Notes: generated by a model from the sequence alone, not told the origin. A stretch of 45,139 bases of DNA from Parvularcula sp038749595 (GCA_038749595.1 JBCDHW010000015.1:1-45139), one strand, 5' to 3'. Positions 15,934-24,862 are shown, counted from the first letter of the stretch. Numbers and translations are program-made.

Positions 15934-16026
15934 ATGGACAACAACAAACCCGTGACGATGATCGGGCTGATCATCTTTATCCTGATCGTCAGTTGGGCCG
16001 CTTGGTATGCAGGGTTCTTCAGCTAA
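15934..16026 (+). CDS. Single-helix membrane peptide (30 aa)
   Basis: A short open frame with polar start MDNNKPVT, one transmembrane helix (MIGLIIFILIVSWAAW) and end YAGFFS. An in-frame ATG at 15922 would add four residues; neither start has a strong ribosome site. The composition (charged N-terminus, one clean helix) and position 53 bases after the ABA4-like gene argue for a real small membrane protein. The stop overlaps that of the convergent ampD-like gene by four bases (CTAA). I recognise no family. Confidence 0.5.
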   Translation: MDNNKPVTMIGLIIFILIVSWAAWYAGFFS

Positions 16027-16733
16027 ACGCAGCGCGCATCCCGGAACCTCGCCGCTATCTCACCAACGGCAGCCCGGGTCTCAGGGCTGAAACTCTGTCC
16101 CAACAATTGCGGGCAAAACCGCCGCTGGAACGCCACAAGACACGATGCGATCCCAAACGCGTCGACGCCGTATCCGATTTCCGTGAGCAGTCCAAAGACG
16201 TCTTCGCCTGAAGGTATGTCGTCAGGCACTGATCCCGACCATTGACCAATGGCAAGCCCCGCGTCGCTCAGCGCTCCCCAAGGAAACAACTCACCCGGAT
16301 CATCTTTGCGGTGCGGCGCCAAGTCGGAATGGCCGATTACGCCTTCGGGCCCGATCCCACAACGCTGCTGCGCCTCGCGGATGATGTCCATGACCGCAGC
16401 GACTTGCGGCGGGGGAAACTCTTTATACCCCCATTCATGACCAGGATTGACGATCTCTATACCGATCGAAATGCGATTGACATCCGTCACCCCCAACCAT
16501 GCGCCAACCCCGGCGTGCCAGGCGCGATGTTGCTCATCGACAAGGCCAAACACGTGGCCATCTTCTTCCACCAGATAGTGCGCCGATACCTTGGCCGTCG
16601 GATCGGTCAACCGCGCCAACGCGTCCCCGCCCGACTTCATCCCTGTATAATGCAACACAATCAATGAGATGCTGGCATCATCGCGCGAGTCGAAATTGGG
16701 CGACGGCCGGGAGGGATCGATGTTGATCATCAT
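16023..16733 (-). CDS. N-acetylmuramoyl-L-alanine amidase, AmpD-like (236 aa)
   Basis: An amidase_2 (PF01510) enzyme that cleaves the bond between MurNAc and L-Ala in peptidoglycan or its anhydro-muropeptides. Likely zinc ligands by comparison with AmpD are His28 (LHYTG), His135 (GHSD) and Asp145 (KDDPG); Glu93 (GIEIVN) fits the catalytic glutamate. A C-terminal part of about 65 residues (from about 165) looks like a peptidoglycan-binding helix bundle, as in AmiD. No signal peptide is visible, which favours a cytoplasmic recycling role. The ATG overlaps the stop of the DMT transporter gene (ATGA), so it ends the msbA-eamA-ampD operon. Confidence 0.92.
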   Translation of the reverse strand: MMINIDPSRPSPNFDSRDDASISLIVLHYTGMKSGGDALARLTDPTAKVSAHYLVEEDGHVFGLVDEQHRAWHAGVGAWLGVTDVNRISIGIEIVNPGHEWGYKEFPPPQVAAVMDIIREAQQRCGIGPEGVIGHSDLAPHRKDDPGELFPWGALSDAGLAIGQWSGSVPDDIPSGEDVFGLLTEIGYGVDAFGIASCLVAFQRRFCPQLLGQSFSPETRAAVGEIAARFRDARCV

Positions 16734-17674
16734 ACCGCTTCCTGCTCGTCAAGCGGGCGGCGCTGATCTCGCGCGTCCGCAGCAGCAGCCGCAACAACCT
16801 GCTTCCGGTCAGGTGCATGCGACCGAACCAGGATTACCGCCACTCCGGTCACAACCATCAGTGCACCTACCATCATGCGCGGCGTCAACGGCTCACCAAG
16901 AAGGAAGACACCCATCAGTACAGCGAACAATGTGATCAAAAGGCCTGAGGGCGCGATGACGCTGAGCGGCACAGACTGCAGTAAGTGGTAATATAAAGAG
17001 TGACCTACCAAAGACGCCATCAGTACGGAGTAAACGAGCGCCCAAGCGATCGCATTCCGGTTTTCCGACTGGAGCCAAGCGGTGTGATCCGTGTCGATCA
17101 CAGCTGCGAGGACGCCCGTAATCACGGAACCGATAACGGCGAACCAGGCCAGCATCTGGAGCGGCTTCACCCCGTTGATTGTCTTCACGAAGAGCGCGCC
17201 CGTCGCCTCGGAACACGCCGCTAGAAACAAAAGGGTCGCGCCTAAAGCAAGGTTACGGCTCCCCGTCGCGTCGCTATCCGCGGTGGCGATGATCAGTACA
17301 CCGCAAAGCGCTGCGATAATACCCGCCCCGCGCTTCCACCCGACTTTTTCCTTGAGGAAGACAATCGATAGAACGGTAGCGACGACAACATAGCTCTCCA
17401 TCACGACCGCACCGATCGACGCAGTCGTGAAGCGGAAACCGGTGAACATAAACGCATAATTGAACCCGGCAAAGCACGCACCGCCAATCATGATACGGTT
17501 CATTTGCCCTTTATGCCAACGCAGAAGCGGCGCAAGGATCAGCGCCAAGATCGGCATACGGAAGGCTACGTAGGTCAGCGGCGGAACGAGATCGACGGTC
17601 GTTTTGATGACGATCATATGGAATGCCCAGATCAGGCAGACGCTCAATAACAAAAGGGCCTGGAACGGGTTCAC
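16730..17674 (-). CDS. DMT-family (EamA) transporter (314 aa)
   Basis: A drug/metabolite-transporter superfamily permease with ten predicted helices arranged as two EamA repeats (about 5-135 and 148-283). The second repeat ends with the typical GEPLTPRMMVGALMVVTGV. Substrate unknown; relatives export amino acids, nucleotide sugars or other metabolites. The start is a GTG that overlaps the stop of the ABC transporter gene (GTGA), and the stop overlaps the ampD-like start, so it is translationally coupled on both sides. Its place between a lipid A flippase-like gene and an amidase hints at an envelope metabolite, but this is not shown by the sequence. Confidence 0.9.
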   Translation of the reverse strand: MNPFQALLLLSVCLIWAFHMIVIKTTVDLVPPLTYVAFRMPILALILAPLLRWHKGQMNRIMIGGACFAGFNYAFMFTGFRFTTASIGAVVMESYVVVATVLSIVFLKEKVGWKRGAGIIAALCGVLIIATADSDATGSRNLALGATLLFLAACSEATGALFVKTINGVKPLQMLAWFAVIGSVITGVLAAVIDTDHTAWLQSENRNAIAWALVYSVLMASLVGHSLYYHLLQSVPLSVIAPSGLLITLFAVLMGVFLLGEPLTPRMMVGALMVVTGVAVILVRSHAPDRKQVVAAAAADARDQRRPLDEQEAV

Positions 17675-19464
17675 GCCGGTGCCGCCTGCCGCTCCTGCAG
17701 CGACGTGAGGCGTGCATAGAGCCCCCGCGCCGCCACGAGCTCATCGTGCGAGCCCATCTCGACCAACTGGCCCGCATCCATCACAGCGATCACATCAGCC
17801 TCGCGAACAGTCGACAGACGGTGGGCAATCATCAAGGTCGTCCGTCCACGGCGCAAACGCGCCATCGCATCCTCGACCAGCTTTTCACTTTCGGCATCAA
17901 GCGCCGATGTCGCCTCGTCGAGCAACAAAATAGGCGCGTCTTTGAGGAAGGCCCGCGCCAGGGCGATCCGTTGACGCTCCCCGCCGGAGAGAGCGCTCCC
18001 CGCTTCACCGACCCTGGCGTCGTATCCTCCTGGCAAGCGCTCGATAAAACGATCAGCCGCAGCGGCCCGCGCCGCCGCGCGCACCTCGTCGTCGGAGGCA
18101 TCGGGACGCCCAAGCAAGATGTTCTCCTTCACCGTAAGGTCGAAAAGAGCCGGCGTCTGACTGACAGTACTGATCGTCCGCCGAAGGTCCGTCAGTGTCA
18201 TCGTCCGTATACTGCGTCCGTTGATCGTGATGTGACCCGCTTGGGCCTCATAAAACCGCGGCAGCAAGCCAAACAGGGTGGACTTCCCTGCTCCGGAGGG
18301 ACCGACCAGTGCCACCGTTGCTCCTTCGGGCACGTCTAAACTCAGATTACGGAGCAAGGGCTCCTCGCCATAGGAAAAGGCGACGTTAGCGAACGTGATC
18401 CTCGGCGCCGCGCCTTGCGCAACGGAGAATGGCTCAGCGGGCTCCGGGTTGCGAATACGGGGCTCATCGTCGATCACGCCGAAGACGCGTTCCACCGCCG
18501 CCAGCCCTTCCTGCAAGACCGCGTTGAGCGTCCCCAGGCCGCGCGCCGGCTGGCTGAGCATCGCCATCGCGATCAGAAACGCGACCAATTCTGGCCCAGT
18601 GAGGAGCCCGCGGTCGATCCGATAAGCGGCCACGCCGATAATAAAGGCGATCGACAGCGACGCGATCACGGTGATGGTCGGCTCATTCAACGCGCGGAGC
18701 CGAACGAGTTTCATCAAGAGACGGCGGCGTTCCTCAAACGCTTCACCCATCCGTGTACGCTCTTTGTCTTCTAAGGTGTAGCTTTTGACCATCTCCTGGT
18801 TCGAAAGGCTCTCCGTCAGCAACCCGGTAACATCGCCAATTTGCCCTTGAACCCGCCGCGACAGACGACGGATCGCCTTGCCGATCAAGGTGATCGGTAT
18901 ACCGATGAGCGGATAAATCAGCAGTACACAGACAAACAGGACAGGATCAAGAAAAGCCAGGACACCAACAAATCCGACAAGCCTGACGCAGTCTCTCGCC
19001 GCATTCGGAAGGCGGCGCAGGCTATCGCGCAGGACCGTCATGTCGTTGGTAAACCGCGAGACGAGTCCACCGATGCGCCCGCTATCGCCGCCCCGGCCTT
19101 TCAGCTGCGCCATGTCATAGCGCAGGATAGCCGCATACATTTGGTTCTGCAGATCACGGAGCACTGAGACGCCGACGCCCTGGGCGATCAGCGCCTGCAG
19201 ATAAAAGAACGTCGCCTGGGCCAAGGCCAAAACGACGATCAGCACAGGGCCTAAGACCATGACCCGAGCCTTCGAAACGTCGGCGAAGCGGCTGTCGCGC
19301 TCGGGCTCGAGTCCGGCGAACAGCCACTCGGTCACGAGGACAAAGCCGACCTCGGCGCTGGCCAGGCCCACCATAAAGACCAGCGCGAGCATCATCCGGC
19401 CGCGATAATCGGACAGGTGCTCCCGCCACATGCGGAGAAGAGGTGCGCGCGTGCTGGTCGCCAT
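17671..19464 (-). CDS. msbA: ABC transporter, MsbA-like lipid flippase (597 aa)
   Basis: A half-size ABC exporter. A six-helix membrane domain (about 20-330) is fused to an ATPase with Walker A GPSGAGKS, Q-loop STVSQ, signature LSGGERQ, Walker B ILLLDEATSALD and H-loop IAHRLST. Half-exporters of this layout include MsbA, which flips lipid A-core across the inner membrane. The divergent kdtA-lpxK-lpxL lipid A genes support that role here, although drug-export homologues look alike. I chose the ATG at 19464 with AAGGAA upstream over a GTG six codons earlier. It is first gene of the msbA-eamA-ampD operon. Confidence 0.85.
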   Translation of the reverse strand: MATSTRAPLLRMWREHLSDYRGRMMLALVFMVGLASAEVGFVLVTEWLFAGLEPERDSRFADVSKARVMVLGPVLIVVLALAQATFFYLQALIAQGVGVSVLRDLQNQMYAAILRYDMAQLKGRGGDSGRIGGLVSRFTNDMTVLRDSLRRLPNAARDCVRLVGFVGVLAFLDPVLFVCVLLIYPLIGIPITLIGKAIRRLSRRVQGQIGDVTGLLTESLSNQEMVKSYTLEDKERTRMGEAFEERRRLLMKLVRLRALNEPTITVIASLSIAFIIGVAAYRIDRGLLTGPELVAFLIAMAMLSQPARGLGTLNAVLQEGLAAVERVFGVIDDEPRIRNPEPAEPFSVAQGAAPRITFANVAFSYGEEPLLRNLSLDVPEGATVALVGPSGAGKSTLFGLLPRFYEAQAGHITINGRSIRTMTLTDLRRTISTVSQTPALFDLTVKENILLGRPDASDDEVRAAARAAAADRFIERLPGGYDARVGEAGSALSGGERQRIALARAFLKDAPILLLDEATSALDAESEKLVEDAMARLRRGRTTLMIAHRLSTVREADVIAVMDAGQLVEMGSHDELVAARGLYARLTSLQERQAAPA

Positions 19465-19600
19465 AAGGTTCCTTGCCAACACTCCCCAGACCGGTCCAGC
19501 GAATGCCTTTCGAAATTTTTCGTCATAGCGCTACGCCGTGGTGCATTTTCGCAACGATGCTGCCATACCTCCGGACCTCAGGAGGACTGAAGGACGCTCT

Positions 19601-20902
19601 ATGCCCGCTGATAAGGCCTGGTCGCTTCGAACGTATCGCGCGGCGACCCGTCTTTTGCGCCCGGTCGCCGACTATGCCCTGGCGCGACGCTTGCGAGCGG
19701 GGAAGGAGGATGCCGAGCGCCTCGATGAGCGCCGCGGGGTCAGCGCGCTGCCCCGGCCTGAGGGTAAGCTGTTGTGGATGCACGGCGCGTCGGTAGGCGA
19801 AAGCTTGTCCGTCCTGCCGTTGGTCGACGCCCTAGCGGAGGCGCATCCAAGCTTATCGTTCCTCGTCACCACCGGGACCGTAACGTCGGCCGCGCTGATG
19901 GCCAGCCGCCTGCCAGAGCGCGCGTTTCATCAATATATCCCGATCGATCAGCCGCATTTTGTCCAAAAGTTCTTTGATCACTGGAAGCCAGATGCAGCTT
20001 TCTTCGTTGAATCAGAGCTTTGGCCTATCATGCTCAGTGAGGGCATGAAGCGCAAAGTACCCATGGCACTGATCAATGGGCGCATGTCCCCGCGCAGCTA
20101 TGAAAGCTGGCAAGGCCGGCGGAAAGCGGCGCGGGAGCTGCTGTCGGTGTTCGAGGTAATCATCGCGCAGAACCCCGAAAATGCCGAGCGATTCGAAGCG
20201 TTGAGCAGCCGCCCGGTGGGCACCCTTGGCAACCTGAAGCTGGCGGCCGATCCCCTTCCCGCGCCGCCGGATACCATCGCCGAGGTCGAAGAGGGGCTCG
20301 CCGATCGTCCCCGTTGGCTCGCGGCAAGCACCCACGAGACCGAAGAGATCCAAGTGCTCTCGTCACATCGGCAAATTCTCGCTGAGTTGCCCAATGCCGT
20401 CCTCATCTTGGCGCCGCGTCACCCGGCCCGGGGCCAGGAAGTTGAAAACATCTGCCGCGACCACGGATTCTCCGTCGCTCGGCGCTCACAAGGCGACCCG
20501 ATCACGCCGAAGACCCAAGTCTATCTCGCCGACACGCTGGGAGAGCTCGGCGTGTTTTACACACTCTCCGACATCGCCTTTGTGGGGGGCAGTTTCCCGG
20601 CGATCGGCGGGCACAACCCACTGGAGCCCGCAAGGCTTGGCTGCGCCATCTTGCACGGCCCAGAAGTCTTCAACTTCGCCGACACCTACGCCGCCATGCG
20701 CACTGAAGGCAGCGCCGCTCTCGTGCGGAATGAACGGGACCTGGCCGCTGCCCTGACCCGGCTGCTCAAAGACGAGAAAACCCGAAGCGCGATGGCGCTG
20801 CAGGCGAAAAAGTGGTCCGAGGCCAGCGCGCGGACCGTGCTCGAAGCCCTCGTCGAAGCACTTGAGCCGGTGCTGGCAAAGGGCGATATCACCGGACCAT
20901 GA
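19601..20902 (+). CDS. waaA: 3-deoxy-D-manno-octulosonic acid transferase (433 aa)
   Basis: WaaA (KdtA) transfers Kdo from CMP-Kdo to lipid IVA at the inner membrane. A GT30-type N-terminal domain holds the catalytic Glu67 in the HGASVGE motif, and the C-terminal Rossmann half has FVGGSFPAIGGHNPLEPA, which binds CMP-Kdo. An N-terminal helix around residues 15-30 would anchor it. The start is the ATG at 19601 with AGGA upstream; upstream in-frame codons belong to the leader. The stop overlaps the lpxK start (ATGA). The promoter should lie in the 136-base gap with the divergent msbA. Confidence 0.95.
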   Translation: MPADKAWSLRTYRAATRLLRPVADYALARRLRAGKEDAERLDERRGVSALPRPEGKLLWMHGASVGESLSVLPLVDALAEAHPSLSFLVTTGTVTSAALMASRLPERAFHQYIPIDQPHFVQKFFDHWKPDAAFFVESELWPIMLSEGMKRKVPMALINGRMSPRSYESWQGRRKAARELLSVFEVIIAQNPENAERFEALSSRPVGTLGNLKLAADPLPAPPDTIAEVEEGLADRPRWLAASTHETEEIQVLSSHRQILAELPNAVLILAPRHPARGQEVENICRDHGFSVARRSQGDPITPKTQVYLADTLGELGVFYTLSDIAFVGGSFPAIGGHNPLEPARLGCAILHGPEVFNFADTYAAMRTEGSAALVRNERDLAAALTRLLKDEKTRSAMALQAKKWSEASARTVLEALVEALEPVLAKGDITGP

Positions 20903-21882
20903 GCTTCGACCCACCGGGCTTTTGGTCAGCCCGTCCCGGAACCAGCACGGCGGCAAAACTGCTGCGGCCCCTTGGGGCACTCTATCATGCGGAGGTGCAG
21001 CGGCGCCTCGCCTCGACCCGGCCCTTTAAAGCATCGGTTCCCGTCATATGCGTTGGCAACGCGACGATGGGCGGCGTCGGCAAGACGCCGTTTGTCCGTT
21101 GGCTCAGTTCCTTTATCCGCGCCCGCGGCCGCCATCCCCACATTTTGACGCGCGGCTATGGCGGCACGGCCAAGGGGCCGGTCTTGGTCACCGAAGGACT
21201 GACCGCCGCCGAGGTCGGCGATGAACCGTTGTTGCTCAGCAGCGCACATCCCGTCTGGGTGAGCCGCGACCGCGCCGCTGGAGCCGCCGAGGCAGCGCAA
21301 GCCGGGGCCGAGCTCATCATCATGGACGATGGTCTCCAAAACCCGAAACTCTTCAAAGACCTGTCGTTCCTCCTCGTCGATGCTGAGGCGCTGTTCGGCA
21401 ACGGCGAGGTTTTCCCAGCAGGTCCTCTGCGAGAATGGCCCGCGGCAGCCCGTGATCGCTGCCAAGCGGTGGTCGCGATGCTCCCATCAACGGACAGCAA
21501 AACCCCCCGGGCATTGAAGACCCTCGCAGCGGGGCGGCCGCTCATTGAAGCGTGGTTCGCCATCGATGAGACATCGGTCCCCGAGGGCCCGCTGGTCGCC
21601 GCGTGCGGAATTGGCAGGCCCGAACGCTTCTTTCAAAGCTTAGCGGCGGTAGGCGCCGACCTTGTCGGCGCCGAAGCTTTCCCTGACCACCACCCCTTCT
21701 CCCCCGACGAGATCACGGCGCTGCGCGAAAAAGCATCGCAGCTCGGCGCGACACTGGTTATGACGGAAAAAGACGTCGTGCGGTTGCCCGCCGCCGAACG
21801 CGCTGCAGTGGCTGCGATTCGAGGCGGCATCGCTGTTCGCAACGAGGCACAGGTGCTGGCGCTGCTGGAGAAAGTGATATGA
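20899..21882 (+). CDS. lpxK: Tetraacyldisaccharide 4'-kinase (327 aa)
   Basis: LpxK phosphorylates the 4' position of tetraacyldisaccharide-1-phosphate to give lipid IVA. The P-loop GNATMGGVGKTP (about 53-64, with Lys62 and Thr63) is the LpxK form of Walker A. Other family segments are ILTRGYGG, the MDDGLQN motif and GPLREWP. An N-terminal hydrophobic stretch would associate with the membrane. Length is normal. ATG overlaps the waaA stop and its own stop overlaps the next ATG, so waaA, lpxK and lpxL are translated as a coupled trio. Confidence 0.95.
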   Translation: MSFDPPGFWSARPGTSTAAKLLRPLGALYHAEVQRRLASTRPFKASVPVICVGNATMGGVGKTPFVRWLSSFIRARGRHPHILTRGYGGTAKGPVLVTEGLTAAEVGDEPLLLSSAHPVWVSRDRAAGAAEAAQAGAELIIMDDGLQNPKLFKDLSFLLVDAEALFGNGEVFPAGPLREWPAAARDRCQAVVAMLPSTDSKTPRALKTLAAGRPLIEAWFAIDETSVPEGPLVAACGIGRPERFFQSLAAVGADLVGAEAFPDHHPFSPDEITALREKASQLGATLVMTEKDVVRLPAAERAAVAAIRGGIAVRNEAQVLALLEKVI

Positions 21883-22808
21883 GCGACACGGTCGCCGAGA
21901 GCTGGGACGCGAAATTCGACCTCCCCGAGCCGCGCAAAAACAAACCCGTTACGTTTTCGCGCCGGATCGAAGCCGCGGCCTTCTTGGGCCTCCTCGGTCT
22001 GCTCAAACGCCTTCCAATCGAAAAGGCCTCGGGCTTTCTCGGAAAGACCTTGCGCGTCATCGGGCCGATGCTGCCCAACTTCCAACGCCGGGGTGAGGCC
22101 AACCTGCGCCTCATCTACCCCGATATGACCAAGGCCGAGCGCGACTGTATCCTGCGCGACACATGGGAGAATGTCGGCCGGACCTTTGCTGAATATGCCC
22201 ATTTCGATCAGCTTGCGGATCGTGTCACCGTTGAAAACGCAAAGGTCATGGAGGCCATCGCCGAAGAAGGGCGCCAGGCCATCTTCGTGTCGGGCCACTT
22301 CGCGAATTGGGAGGCGATGGGCGCCACAATCCGCAAGGCAGGCGTCAAGTTCGCTGTGGTCTACCGTGCACCGAACAATGCTTTGGTGGACGAGCACATC
22401 ATCAACCTTCGCGCTGGGTCGATCAGTAGGCTGCAGATCCCCAAAGGCAAACGCGGTGGGCGCGAACTCCTCGGCGCACTGAAAAATGGCTATTCGCTGT
22501 CGATGCTGGTCGATCAAAAGCTCAACGACGGCATCGAAGTCCCGCTTTTGGGGCACCCGGCGATGACGCCGCCCGCGGCAGCACGTCTCGCGATCAAGCA
22601 GAAGCTCCCCGTCATTCCGCTGCAAATGACCCGCCAGCCGGGCGCGCGTTTTGTTTGCACCGTCCACACCCCCATCGAAACCGAAGGGATGAGTACGGAA
22701 GAACTCACGCTGAAAATAAACGATGCGCTCGGCGAGTTCATCCTCGCCCGGCCAGAGCAGTGGCTATGGTTCCACCGCCGCTGGCCAAAAGAGCTGACGC
22801 CCGACTGA
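21879..22808 (+). CDS. LpxL/HtrB-family lipid A acyltransferase (309 aa)
   Basis: An acyltransferase of the lysophospholipid/lipid A family that adds a secondary acyl chain to Kdo2-lipid IVA. The HX4E catalytic motif is His140 to Glu145 (GHFANWE), and the C-terminus has the family signature RPEQWLWFHRRWP. One N-terminal hydrophobic segment (about 30-45) is the membrane anchor. It is coupled to lpxK by an ATGA overlap. The acyl chain cannot be told from the sequence, so I do not separate LpxL from LpxM. The stop abuts the stop of the convergent flavoprotein gene within a 14-base palindrome. Confidence 0.9.
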   Translation: MSDTVAESWDAKFDLPEPRKNKPVTFSRRIEAAAFLGLLGLLKRLPIEKASGFLGKTLRVIGPMLPNFQRRGEANLRLIYPDMTKAERDCILRDTWENVGRTFAEYAHFDQLADRVTVENAKVMEAIAEEGRQAIFVSGHFANWEAMGATIRKAGVKFAVVYRAPNNALVDEHIINLRAGSISRLQIPKGKRGGRELLGALKNGYSLSMLVDQKLNDGIEVPLLGHPAMTPPAAARLAIKQKLPVIPLQMTRQPGARFVCTVHTPIETEGMSTEELTLKINDALGEFILARPEQWLWFHRRWPKELTPD

Positions 22809-22815
22809 TCAGTCG
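22802..22815. other. 14-base palindrome spanning two abutting stop codons
   Basis: CGACTGATCAGTCG is a perfect palindrome centred between bases 22808 and 22809. Each half is the last Asp codon (GAC) plus the TGA stop of one of the convergent genes lpxL and the disulfide reductase. There is no loop or T-tract, so it is not an ordinary terminator. Confidence 0.5.
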
Positions 22816-24287
22816 AACAGTGCGAGCAGTTTGATCGCCGCTTTGTTGAACGGCGTGAACAGCTTATCGAAGCTATATGAATCCGCCGCCGCCTTGGAAA
22901 TTTCCCCAAGAGTCGGGTACGGAGCAATCATTTTATCGAAGGCCGCCATCGTCAGGCCGTTCGCCACCGCCAAGGAAAATTGCTGGATGATCTCCCCGGC
23001 ATGAGCGCCCACTGCGTCGGCGCCGAGGATCTTTCCGCCCTTCCCGACCAGCACTTTCACAAAGCCCGCGGTTTCACCCTCCGCATTGGCCCGATCGTTG
23101 TCGTTAAATGGTGCACGGACAATCTCGTATTTCACGCCGCGTTCTTTGAGCTGCGCCTCGGTCAGTCCTACGTGGGCGAGCTCAGGTTCCGTATACGTCA
23201 CCCATGGCACAATATCGGGATTGAACGTCTTCGACAGCACTTTCAGAAGGATGTTGTTCAGCGCAATCCGCCCCTGCGCGCCCGCGACATGGGTGAACTG
23301 AAGTCCTCCGTTCACGTCGCCAACCGCATAGATCCGCTTGTTCGATGTCTCGAGCTTGCCGTTCACTGTGATGCCGCGGGGTGTAAACGTCACGCCGGCC
23401 TCCTCCAGACCGAGCCCCTCGACGTTCGGCTTGCGGCCGAGTGCCACCAACAGTTGGTCTCCCGAGATCGCAACGGACTCGCCGCTTTCGGTCTCCGCGG
23501 TGACCGTGATCACTTTTCCGTCTTGCCGGATCTTCGTCGCCGTTAGACCTTCGCGCACGTCCACGCCGTCGGCTTTCAGCCGTGTACGAATGACATCCAC
23601 CAGCTCGGGGTCATCTTTGCCAAAGATCGTTCCTCGCTCGATGATCGTCACTTTCGAGCCAAGCATACGGTGGGCCTGGGCCATCTCCGCGCCGATCGGC
23701 CCACCGCCAAGGACCATCAAATGTTCCGGCTGGAAGGTCTGGCTGAAGACCGTCTCGTTGGTGAGATAGCTCACTTGATCGAGCCCAGGGATCGGCGGGA
23801 TCAACGCCGAGGAGCCGGTTGCGATGACGAAGTGCTTCGCCACGATCCGCGTGTCACCGGCGACGACTTCCCGCGGCCCGACAAAACGCCCCCGGGCCTT
23901 GATCGTATCAACGCCAAACTCTTCTTTCATCCGCTCGGCGGAGTCGTGGTGGGCAAGGTCGGCGATCACTTTGGCCACCCGATCGATCACTTTGAGGAAG
24001 TCGACTTCGGGAATCTGCGCCTTGATCCCAAACTCCTCGGAGTTGCGAATCGTATGGGCGACCTTGGCGCTGGCGATCAGCGTTTTCGAGGGAACGCACC
24101 CGTAGTTGAGGCAGTCGCCGCCCATTTTTGCTGCCTCAAGCAGAACCGTTTTCCGGCCCAGCGCCCCAGCCCCACCAGCGGCCGTCAATCCTGCAGATCC
24201 TGCGCCGATCACGCAGACATCCACCTTCAAGGTCCGGTTGATTTGGATTTCCTGGCTCGGCGCCAACGCGCCCGATGCATCCGCCAT
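22809..24287 (-). CDS. Pyridine nucleotide-disulfide oxidoreductase, MerA-like (492 aa)
   Basis: A class I flavoprotein disulfide reductase. FAD motif GAGSAG is at about 28-33. The redox pair is Cys59 and Cys64 in GGDCLNYGCVPSK. An NAD(P)-binding motif GGGPIGAEMAQA lies near the middle, and the dimerisation domain is C-terminal. The active-site base of lipoamide dehydrogenases, the His of HPTLSE, is Tyr457 here (APYPTLGE). This is seen in mercuric-reductase-like members, and makes a true E3 subunit unlikely. The N-terminal HMA domain and C-terminal Cys pair of MerA are missing, so Hg2+ reduction is not supported either. No 2-oxoacid dehydrogenase genes are nearby. The start has GGAGAG upstream. 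Substrate unknown. Confidence 0.85.
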   Translation of the reverse strand: MADASGALAPSQEIQINRTLKVDVCVIGAGSAGLTAAGGAGALGRKTVLLEAAKMGGDCLNYGCVPSKTLIASAKVAHTIRNSEEFGIKAQIPEVDFLKVIDRVAKVIADLAHHDSAERMKEEFGVDTIKARGRFVGPREVVAGDTRIVAKHFVIATGSSALIPPIPGLDQVSYLTNETVFSQTFQPEHLMVLGGGPIGAEMAQAHRMLGSKVTIIERGTIFGKDDPELVDVIRTRLKADGVDVREGLTATKIRQDGKVITVTAETESGESVAISGDQLLVALGRKPNVEGLGLEEAGVTFTPRGITVNGKLETSNKRIYAVGDVNGGLQFTHVAGAQGRIALNNILLKVLSKTFNPDIVPWVTYTEPELAHVGLTEAQLKERGVKYEIVRAPFNDNDRANAEGETAGFVKVLVGKGGKILGADAVGAHAGEIIQQFSLAVANGLTMAAFDKMIAPYPTLGEISKAAADSYSFDKLFTPFNKAAIKLLALFD

Positions 24288-24320
24288 GGTGCTCTCCGTT
24301 TGTTTTTCTCAATTGACGCG

Positions 24321-24349
24321 TTGACCCAGCGCCGGTCTTTCGATTAGTG
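24321..24349 (+). promoter_or_regulatory. Candidate promoter of rpmH
   Basis: TTGACC at 24321-24326 matches the -35 consensus. TTAGTG at 24344-24349, 17 bases downstream, is a poor -10. A second TTGACG lies at 24313-24318. The position, 35 bases before the rpmH start and in the gap divergent from the flavoprotein gene, is sensible for a ribosomal protein promoter. Confidence 0.3.
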
Positions 24350-24383
24350 GCTGCCGCTCACCCTTTCAGGCCGAGGCCAACCG

Positions 24384-24518
24384 ATGAAACGCACATTTCA
24401 ACCCAGCAACTTGAAGCGGAAACGCCGCCACGGGTTTTTCGCTCGTAAGAAAACCGTGGGCGGGCGCAACGTCCTCGCGGCTCGGCGCGCTAAAGGCCGT
24501 AAGCGCTTGTCGGCATAA
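24384..24518 (+). CDS. rpmH: 50S ribosomal protein L34 (44 aa)
   Basis: L34 is a very basic 44-residue protein of the large ribosomal subunit. The sequence starts MKRTFQPSNLKRKRRHGF and ends VLAARRAKGRKRLSA, both L34 hallmarks. The centre (FARKKTVGGRN) differs slightly from the usual RARMATKAGRK. It is followed after 29 bases by rnpA and then yidC, the conserved rpmH-rnpA-yidC order. Confidence 0.98.
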   Translation: MKRTFQPSNLKRKRRHGFFARKKTVGGRNVLAARRAKGRKRLSA

Positions 24519-24547
24519 GCGCCCCAGCCTCTCTCCCTATTTCTGTC

Positions 24548-24862
24548 TTGAAAGCGCGCGCGGACTTCGTTCGTGCGCGTTTTGGTGTTCGTGTGGCGAG
24601 GCCTTGTTTCACGGTTCAAGTGCTCCCTAACGATACTCCCTTCGCCCGGGTTGGTCTGACAGTTACCAAAAAGCTTGGGAATGCCGTCTTCCGGAACAGG
24701 ATCAAACGGCGGCTGCGGGCCGCCGTCCGCGAAATCTTCCCGAGTTGTGCGCGCGCGTCGCATGATTATGTGATCATAGCGCGCAGCCGCGCCCGGACGA
24801 CGTCCTACGCGCAACTTCTTGACGAGCTTCGCAGCGCCCTCCTAGAGGCTCGCGAAAGCTAA
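24548..24862 (+). CDS. rnpA: Ribonuclease P protein component (104 aa)
   Basis: RnpA is the protein cofactor of the RNase P ribozyme that matures tRNA 5' ends. The signature KKLGNAVFRNRIKRRLR and the opening KARADFVRARFGVRV are family features. Length fits if the TTG at 24548 is the start. There is no Shine-Dalgarno in front of it, so translation is probably weak or coupled to rpmH. No yidD gene follows, as yidC begins 74 bases later. Confidence 0.93.
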   Translation: MKARADFVRARFGVRVARPCFTVQVLPNDTPFARVGLTVTKKLGNAVFRNRIKRRLRAAVREIFPSCARASHDYVIIARSRARTTSYAQLLDELRSALLEARES

